NCBI GenBank assembly: GCA_007133445.1
Contig: SLMR01000111.1
Span: 1 to 11,070 of the forward strand
Source of the DNA: Aquisalimonas sp.
Lineage (GTDB): Bacteria > Pseudomonadota > Gammaproteobacteria > Nitrococcales > Aquisalimonadaceae
Direction of reading: 5' to 3'
DNA length: 11,070 nt
The first letter of the stretch is position 1; each line of letters starts with the position of its first letter. Shown one piece after another: positions 6,935 to 11,070 of this stretch. A program made the translations under genes and the position numbers. The notes beneath the pieces are model-generated. The model saw nothing but the letters and a program-made list of their open reading frames with translations. It had not been told where the DNA came from and did not search any database.

Positions 6935-8146
6935 TCAGTTGCGGACCGGGATGTCCATCTCGTCCATGGGGATCTCACGGATCAGCGTCGGAACACCGAC
7001 GGTCTGCTCGTCGTCACCGGCGAACCAGTCACTGCGACGCTGAGCCTCGATCTGGAAGTGGAACATGGACTGCATGGCCTGATGATCGTCCTCGCGGATG
7101 CGCATCTCGCCCTTCGGCGTGTCGAACTCCAGACCGCGGAAGGCATCGATGAGGTCTTCCGTGTCGGTGGAACCACCGGAGGCCCGGATCGCCTCGGTGA
7201 TCGCCACGGCCTGTGCAAAGCCCTGCGCCGTGAAGAAGTCAGGCGCCGCGTCGTGGCGATCGTAGTGCTCGTCCACCAGCCAGTTGTTCATGTCGTTGTC
7301 GACATGCTCGTAGTAGTAGAACGTGGCACCTTCCATGCCTTCGAAGTCGGAGTACCCGACCATGGCGGGGAGGATGTTACCGCCCGTGCTCATGGTGATA
7401 CCGAAGCGCTCCGGGTTGAGGTCCTGGATACGGCCGAAGGGATTGGTCTGCCCGGCCCAGATGCCGAAGATGTATTTGTCGTTGCAATCGTCACGGTCGC
7501 GCAGGGACTCGAACAACCGCTCGGCGGCAGCGGTGAAGTCGGTGGCGTCGGTGGGCAGATACTCCTCGTGCAGGATACGACCACCCTCGGCCTCCATGGC
7601 CTCCTTGTATGCGCTCACGCCGTCACGACCAAAGGCGTAGTCCTGTGCGATGGTCGAGACACAGACCCCGTCGTCGCCTATGGCGACGGCGTTGGACACA
7701 GCGTCCTGGGAGGAGTTGCGGCCGATACGGAAGATGTAACGGTTGTGATCCGCCCCCGTGATGGCGTCAGCCACGCCTTCAGGGATCATGATCCGCTCCC
7801 ACTCCTCGGCCACATCCAGCATGGCCAGCGCCACGCCGGACGCGATGGAGCCGACCACCATGTGGGCATCGTCTTCGGCATAGGCTTCTTCTGCCAGCGC
7901 CCGGGCACGGGAGGGATCGCCCTGGTCGTCTTTCTGATCGACGTCGATCGGGCGCCCTTCGATCTCCATGGAGCCGTCAGTGGCGTACTCGAAACCCATT
8001 TCCATACCACGGGCGACCTGCTCGGCATACGCCTCCAGATCGCCGGTGAAACCGGACACGTGGGCAATGCGAATGGAATCGGCGGATGCGTGGCCGACGG
8101 TCAGCGCCGAGGCAGCCACGGCTGCTGTGGTCAGAATTCGCTTCAT
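6935..8146 (-). CDS. Periplasmic substrate-binding protein of HAAT-type ABC transporter (LivK-like)
   Basis: A 403-aa secreted receptor of the Peripla_BP_6 (type I periplasmic binding) family, first gene of the importer operon. The start at 8146 is set by AAGGAG 6 bases upstream and by a clear signal peptide: Lys-Arg, a hydrophobic stretch rich in Ala, then HASA with likely cleavage after Ala22. An upstream extension to 8257 would bury the signal and is rejected. Family features: the lobe-1 strand RIAHVSGFTGDL (26-37), ligand loop VVGSIASGVALAM (97-109), the second-lobe segment DYAFGRDGVSAYKEAM (169-184), and MRIREDDHQAMQSMF (348-362) near the C-terminus. The only two cysteines, 162 and 221, fall on predicted neighbouring strands and could form a disulfide. 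The protein is extremely acidic, as in halophiles. It is longer than E. coli LivJ/LivK (about 367-369 aa). The ligand is unassigned; branched-chain amino acids, other amino acids, amides or organic acids are all possible. Confidence 0.9.
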   Translation of the reverse strand: MKRILTTAAVAASALTVGHASADSIRIAHVSGFTGDLEAYAEQVARGMEMGFEYATDGSMEIEGRPIDVDQKDDQGDPSRARALAEEAYAEDDAHMVVGSIASGVALAMLDVAEEWERIMIPEGVADAITGADHNRYIFRIGRNSSQDAVSNAVAIGDDGVCVSTIAQDYAFGRDGVSAYKEAMEAEGGRILHEEYLPTDATDFTAAAERLFESLRDRDDCNDKYIFGIWAGQTNPFGRIQDLNPERFGITMSTGGNILPAMVGYSDFEGMEGATFYYYEHVDNDMNNWLVDEHYDRHDAAPDFFTAQGFAQAVAITEAIRASGGSTDTEDLIDAFRGLEFDTPKGEMRIREDDHQAMQSMFHFQIEAQRRSDWFAGDDEQTVGVPTLIREIPMDEMDIPVRN

Positions 8147-8152
8147 GGTCTT

Positions 8153-8158
8153 CTCCTT
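8153..8158 (-). promoter_or_regulatory. Ribosome-binding site fixing the binding-protein start
   Basis: AAGGAG on the minus strand, 6 bases before the ATG at 8146. It is the strongest Shine-Dalgarno match in the operon, fitting high expression of the binding protein, and it decides the start against the 37-codon upstream extension. Confidence 0.8.
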
Positions 8159-8249
8159 CCTGGCAATCATATGGTTCTTGTTCGGTGGCTCGTGCCGGCA
8201 ACTGCGCGGCAACATGAGGCCTGATTCAGTTGTTTTCTCCATCGCAGCC

Positions 8250-8258
8250 CTTATCACA
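8250..8258 (-). promoter_or_regulatory. Possible extended -10 element for the transporter operon
   Basis: Reading TGTGATAAG on the minus strand, this is a TGn motif followed by GATAAG (4 of 6 matches to the sigma-70 -10 consensus). No good -35 hexamer sits at the right distance. It would give a 5' leader of roughly 95-100 bases. This is weak evidence based on pattern only; an alternative is TTGAGG (8315-8320) spaced 17 bases from TTGATT. Confidence 0.25.
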
Positions 8259-8409
8259 CCGGCACTTGCGTCGATTTTTGGCCGGTTCCGGAATCAAACA
8301 TGACGATGAAGTCACCTCAAGAGTAGGCCGTCTCCCGACCGGATGCAATAGCCGGTGCACTCCCGCAACGGTGCGCACCCCACCGCGGCGCTCTCGATGG
8401 CACACCCCA

Positions 8410-8438
8410 TCAACCCGCTAACGCGGGCGTGCTAAGCT
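8410..8438 (+). promoter_or_regulatory. Possible promoter of the yebC-ruv block
   Basis: A TAAGCT hexamer (8433-8438) preceded by TGC forms an extended -10-like element. TCAACC (8410-8415) lies 17 bases upstream as a poor -35. A small hairpin, 8414-8418 with 8423-8427, lies within the spacer. If used, the transcript would start about 75 bases before yebC. Weak pattern match only. Confidence 0.3.
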
Positions 8439-8520
8439 CTGCACCCTGACCAAGACAGCAATTCCTGACCCGCGCCCCCGGAGCGAGGCAAGGGCCGGCG
8501 GCACGATTGAGGACGGTGAG

Positions 8521-9264
8521 ATGGCAGGTCACAGCAAGTGGGCCAACATCAAGCACAAGAAGAAGGCCGAGGACGCCAAGCGCGGCAAACTGTTCACCAA
8601 GATGATCCGCGAGATCACCGTGGCAGCGAAACTGGGCGATCCTGACCCAGACAGTAATCCGCGCCTGAGGCTGGCTGTCGACCGGGCCCTGGCCGTCAAC
8701 ATGCCCAAGGACAACATCGAGCGCGCGATCAAGCGCGCCTCTGGACAGGATGAAGGCGCCAACTACGAAGAGCCTCGCTTCGAAGGCTACGGCCCCGGTG
8801 GCGCGGCGGTGATGGTGGAAACCATGACCGACAACCGCAACCGCACCGTCTCCGAGGTCCGCCACGCGTTCAGCAAGCACGGCGGCAACCTGGGCACCGA
8901 TGGCTCGGTGGCGTTCCTGTTCAGCCACAATGGCGTGATCACCTTCGCGCCGGGCACGGACGAGGATCAGATCATGGAGCTGGCGCTGGAGGCGGGCGCC
9001 GAGGACGTCATCAGCAACGACGACGGCTCCATCGAGGTGCTGACCACGCCGGAGGCGTACATCGAGGTCAGGGATGCACTGGTCCATGGCGGCCTGGAAC
9101 CGGCGGACGCGGAGGTCACCATGCGCCCCGCGAATACCGTGCAGCTCACCGGCGATGACGCCGGGAAGATGGTCAAACTGCTGGAGCGCCTGGAGGATCT
9201 GGATGATGTCCAGCGGGTCTACCACAATGCCGACATTGCCGAAGACGCCTACGCCGAGGCGTAG
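8521..9264 (+). CDS. yebC: YebC/PmpR family (TACO1-like) protein
   Basis: A 247-aa protein, almost the same length as E. coli YebC (246 aa). It begins with the family hallmark [21 protein letters not shown] and continues with FTKMIREI, the segment [16 protein letters not shown] (residues 60-75), [12 protein letters not shown] (90-101), [20 protein letters not shown] and [11 protein letters not shown]. The family was long annotated as a DNA-binding transcriptional regulator. Later work on bacterial YebC and mitochondrial TACO1 supports a ribosome-associated role that helps translate difficult stretches such as polyproline. GAGGA lies 7 bases before the ATG. It sits 15 bases upstream of ruvC in the same direction, the usual arrangement, and is likely co-transcribed with the ruv genes. 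Confidence 0.96.
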   Translation: MAGHSKWANIKHKKKAEDAKRGKLFTKMIREITVAAKLGDPDPDSNPRLRLAVDRALAVNMPKDNIERAIKRASGQDEGANYEEPRFEGYGPGGAAVMVETMTDNRNRTVSEVRHAFSKHGGNLGTDGSVAFLFSHNGVITFAPGTDEDQIMELALEAGAEDVISNDDGSIEVLTTPEAYIEVRDALVHGGLEPADAEVTMRPANTVQLTGDDAGKMVKLLERLEDLDDVQRVYHNADIAEDAYAEA

Positions 9265-9279
9265 CCAGGAACCCACGCC

Positions 9280-9786
9280 GTGACTCGGGTGCTGGGGATC
9301 GATCCGGGCTCCCGCGTGACCGGCTACGGCATTCTGGACGCCGACGGCGGCCGCTACACCTACTGCAACAGCGGCGTCATCCGCACCGGAGCGGCGGCAT
9401 TCCCGGAGCGCCTGCGGGTCATCTTCAGCGATCTCGACGCCCTGATCGGCCAGTACCAGCCGGAACTGCTGGCGGTGGAACAGGTGTTCGTGCAGAAGAA
9501 CGTGAGTTCGGCGCTCAAGCTCGGCCACGCCCGCGGAGCAGCCATCTGCGCCGGTGTCACGAACGGCCTGGCGGTGGCCGAATACACGCCACGGGCGGTC
9601 AAGCAGGCCCTGGTGGGCACGGGCTCTGCGGACAAGGCCCAGGTCGCGCACATGGTGCGGCAACTGCTGGGCCTGGACAGCCCCCTGGCCGAGGATGCCG
9701 CCGACGCCCTGGCCGTGGCGCTGTGCCACGTTCATCAGACACCGCTCCAGCAACGCATCCACGCCAGCAGGGGACACAGGGCATGA
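9280..9786 (+). CDS. ruvC: Crossover junction endodeoxyribonuclease RuvC
   Basis: A 168-aa Holliday-junction resolvase (E. coli 173 aa) that acts as a dimer, nicking junctions symmetrically together with RuvAB. The four acidic catalytic residues are all present: Asp8 in GIDPGSR, Glu67 in LAVEQVF, and Asp139 and Asp142 in EDAADALAVALCH. The conserved segment NVSSALKLGHARGAAI (74-89) follows the second catalytic residue. The start is GTG at 9280, with AGGA 9 bases upstream; the catalytic strand begins immediately, so no later start is possible. The stop overlaps the ruvA start in ATGA, indicating coupled translation. Confidence 0.97.
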   Translation: MTRVLGIDPGSRVTGYGILDADGGRYTYCNSGVIRTGAAAFPERLRVIFSDLDALIGQYQPELLAVEQVFVQKNVSSALKLGHARGAAICAGVTNGLAVAEYTPRAVKQALVGTGSADKAQVAHMVRQLLGLDSPLAEDAADALAVALCHVHQTPLQQRIHASRGHRA

Positions 9787-10385
9787 TCGGACGCCTCACG
9801 GGAACGCTCGCGGAGAAACACCCTCCTTTCCTGCTGGTGGACGTCCACGGGGTCGGTTATGAAGTGCAGGCGCCGCTGTCCACGATCAGTGCCCTGCCGG
9901 CACTGGGCGAGCAGGTCTCGCTGCATACTCACCTCGCCATCCGCGAGGACGGCCACAGCCTTTACGGCTTCGCCTCCGCTCGCGACCGCGAGCTGTTCCG
10001 GGCCCTGATCCGGATCAGCGGGGTGGGGCCGAAACTGGCGCTGACGCTGCTCTCCGGCATGAGCGTGGACGAGTTCATTCAGTGCCTGCGCCACCAGGAT
10101 CCGGCCCGTCTCACGCGGATCCCCGGGGTCGGCCGCAAGACCGCAGAACGGCTGGTCATCGAGATGCAGGATCGGGTCAAGACCCTCGTGGACGGGTCAC
10201 CGGCTCCGGCCACCGCCGGCACCGGTGCACCGCCAGCGGAGGACGCCGGCGGCGAAGCGATCAGCGCTCTGGTGGCGCTGGGGTACAAACAGGCCGAGGC
10301 CACCCGCCTGGTGGAGAAGACCGGCGAGCCCGGCTTGCCCAGCGAAGAGTTGATCCGCAGAGCCCTGCAAAAATCAGTACGATAG
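9783..10385 (+). CDS. ruvA: Holliday junction branch migration protein RuvA
   Basis: A 200-aa junction-binding subunit (E. coli 203 aa) that forms tetramers holding the four-way junction and loads RuvB. Domain I (about 1-63) is the OB fold beginning MIGRLTGTL and includes the acidic pin Glu55-Asp56. Domain II carries two helix-hairpin-helix motifs, ISGVGPK (78-84) and IPGVGRK (113-119). A Pro/Ala/Gly-rich linker (about 138-155) leads to domain III (about 156-200), which contacts RuvB. The ATG at 9783 is chosen over an open upstream extension because it matches the family N-terminus, has AGGGGA 8 bases upstream and overlaps the ruvC stop by four bases. Confidence 0.97.
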   Translation: MIGRLTGTLAEKHPPFLLVDVHGVGYEVQAPLSTISALPALGEQVSLHTHLAIREDGHSLYGFASARDRELFRALIRISGVGPKLALTLLSGMSVDEFIQCLRHQDPARLTRIPGVGRKTAERLVIEMQDRVKTLVDGSPAPATAGTGAPPAEDAGGEAISALVALGYKQAEATRLVEKTGEPGLPSEELIRRALQKSVR

Positions 10386-10392
10386 GGCACCA

Positions 10393-10430
10393 TTCAAGGG
10401 TCGGGCGGCAAACTGGACAGCCGCCCTTGA
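10393..10430 (+). repeat. Hairpin in the ruvA-ruvB gap
   Basis: GGGCGGC (10403-10409) pairs with 10420-10426 around a 10-base loop, and flanking TCAA (10394-10397) pairs with TTGA (10427-10430) past a 5-base bulge. An alternative register pairs 10394-10400 with 10424-10430 plus a 4-bp inner stem, 10406-10409 with 10420-10423. No T-tract follows, so it is probably not a full terminator. It begins 8 bases after the ruvA stop. Confidence 0.5.
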
Positions 10431-10452
10431 GAGCAAGCGCCCCGGATAACCC

Positions 10453-11070
10453 ATGATCGAACCCGACCGCGTCGTCACCGCCAACGCCTCGCCGGAAGAC
10501 GAGGCCCTGGACCGCGCCATCCGCCCGAAGGCACTGGCCGACTACGTGGGCCAGCCCAGCGTGCGCGAACAGCTGGAGATCTTCATCGAGGCCGCGCGAC
10601 GGCGCGGGGACGCACTGGATCACCTGCTCATCTTCGGTCCGCCCGGTCTGGGCAAGACCACGCTGGCCCACATCGTCGCCAACGAGATGGGGGTCAACCT
10701 GCGCCAGACCTCCGGGCCGGTGCTGGAGAAAGCCGGCGACCTGGCCGCGCTGCTCACCAACCTGGAACCCCACGACGTGCTGTTCGTCGACGAGATCCAC
10801 CGGCTCAGTGCCGTGGTCGAGGAAGTGCTGTACCCGGCCATGGAGGACCACAAGATCGACATCATGATCGGCGAAGGACCCACGGCGCGCTCCATCAAGC
10901 TGGACCTGCCGCCGTTTACCCTGGTGGGCGCCACGACGCGCGCCGGGCTGTTGACCGCCCCGCTACGGGCACGCTTCGGCATCACCCAGCGCCTGGACTA
11001 CTACGGCGAAGACGACCTCGCCGGCATCGTGACCCGCTCCGCGCGGCTGCTGGCGCTCGCCGTCGACGAC
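10453..11070 (+). CDS. ruvB: Holliday junction branch migration ATPase RuvB, 3'-truncated by window edge
   Basis: First 206 codons of the AAA+ hexameric motor that drives branch migration on RuvA-bound junctions (E. coli 336 aa); about 130-140 residues lie beyond the right edge. Seen: the N-terminal segment [11 protein letters not shown] (24-34), Walker [10 protein letters not shown] (62-70) with Lys68 in the position E. coli uses, Walker B LFVDEIH (110-116), sensor-1 region GATTRAG (159-165), and the arginine-finger region LRARFG with Arg174. The ATG at 10453 is the first possible start, because an in-frame TAA lies six bases before it. The Shine-Dalgarno site is weak (GGA at 10444-10446). 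It is separated from ruvA by 67 bases containing a hairpin, not tightly coupled as ruvC-ruvA are. Confidence 0.96.
   Translation, partial: MIEPDRVVTANASPEDEALDRAIRPKALADYVGQPSVREQLEIFIEAARRRGDALDHLLIFGPPGLGKTTLAHIVANEMGVNLRQTSGPVLEKAGDLAALLTNLEPHDVLFVDEIHRLSAVVEEVLYPAMEDHKIDIMIGEGPTARSIKLDLPPFTLVGATTRAGLLTAPLRARFGITQRLDYYGEDDLAGIVTRSARLLALAVDD

Larger units (their letters stand above)
8147..8520. other. Divergent intergenic region between the transporter operon and yebC
   Basis: These 374 bases hold no supportable gene; no tRNA fold, riboswitch or repeat was recognised. They must carry the promoters of both divergent units. Locally they include an AT-richer patch around 8220-8310, unlike the GC-rich surroundings, that would suit the minus-strand promoter. 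There is a small hairpin at 8414-8427 (5-bp stem, 4-base loop) and a weak inverted repeat, 8338-8342 with 8352-8356. Confidence 0.6.

Noticed and set aside
6829..6978. N-terminal extension of LivG by 50 codons
   Set aside because: The extension translates the intercistronic stem-loop and the 3' end of the binding-protein gene into Arg-rich sequence; the start at 6828 has a good ribosome-binding site.
2899..8146. Assignment of the importer as a urea transporter (UrtABCDE)
   Set aside because: The gene order (binding protein, two ATPases, two permeases), the subunit lengths and the absence of urease or urea genes do not favour it, though the ligand remains open.
6677..8224. 515-codon open frame on the plus strand across the binding protein and livG start
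   Set aside because: It lies antisense to two well-supported genes. It has no recognisable motif or ribosome-binding site and reflects codon bias in GC-rich DNA.
8147..8520. Possible riboswitch or small RNA in the divergent region
   Set aside because: Only short, weak inverted repeats are visible, with no recognisable aptamer core or terminator hairpin followed by T residues.
8410..9777. 455-codon open frame on the minus strand across yebC and ruvC
   Set aside because: It is a shadow of two highly conserved genes, rich in Arg, Gly, Val and His, with no family resemblance.
9833..9840. GCTGGTGG octamer (E. coli Chi) inside ruvA, with a reverse copy at 6207-6214 in livG
   Set aside because: Two octamers in 11 kb of GC-rich coding DNA are expected by chance, and the Chi sequence of this organism is unknown.

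Overview
This is a GC-rich bacterial chromosomal segment, most likely from a gammaproteobacterium. The yebC-ruvC-ruvA-ruvB order is a standard gammaproteobacterial housekeeping block, and FadD and the Liv transporter look proteobacterial. The transporter's periplasmic binding protein is strongly acidic: by hand count about 77 Asp+Glu against about 29 Arg+Lys in roughly 381 mature residues, with only four lysines. That suggests a moderately halophilic or haloalkaliphilic lineage (an Ectothiorhodospiraceae- or Halomonas-like organism is my guess, by inference only).

Layout. Positions 1-1631 (+) hold the 3' part of a FadD-type long-chain acyl-CoA ligase whose first codons lie left of the window. 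After a 214-base gap with a strong GC-rich stem-loop comes a patatin-like serine hydrolase (1846-2898, +). It converges on a five-gene minus-strand operon (8146 down to 2899) encoding a complete branched-chain amino acid type (HAAT/Liv) ABC importer in the order binding protein, ATPase LivG, ATPase LivF, permease LivH, permease LivM. The operon's intrinsic terminator lies inside the 3' end of the patatin coding sequence. A 374-base divergent intergenic region (8147-8520) separates the importer from a plus-strand block: yebC (8521-9264), ruvC (9280-9786), ruvA (9783-10385) and ruvB (from 10453, cut by the right edge).

How the parts work together. The binding protein captures a small ligand in the periplasm, LivH and LivM form the channel, and LivG plus LivF drive it with ATP. 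The real ligand cannot be read from the sequence. Next to it, FadD would activate fatty or related carboxylic acids to CoA thioesters, and the patatin protein could release acyl groups from lipids or esters; that these genes share a pathway is only suggested by proximity. YebC is a translation-associated factor, and RuvA, RuvB and RuvC form the Holliday-junction branch-migration and resolution machinery.

I found no mobile element, CRISPR array, RNA gene or clearly undescribed system. What deserves a second look is mainly RNA-level architecture: nested stem-loops between the binding-protein gene and livG, Shine-Dalgarno sites fused to stop codons inside the operon, a terminator embedded in a convergent gene, and a hairpin between ruvA and ruvB. 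At the protein level, the importer's ATPase pair appears to have one canonical and one degenerate ATP site.
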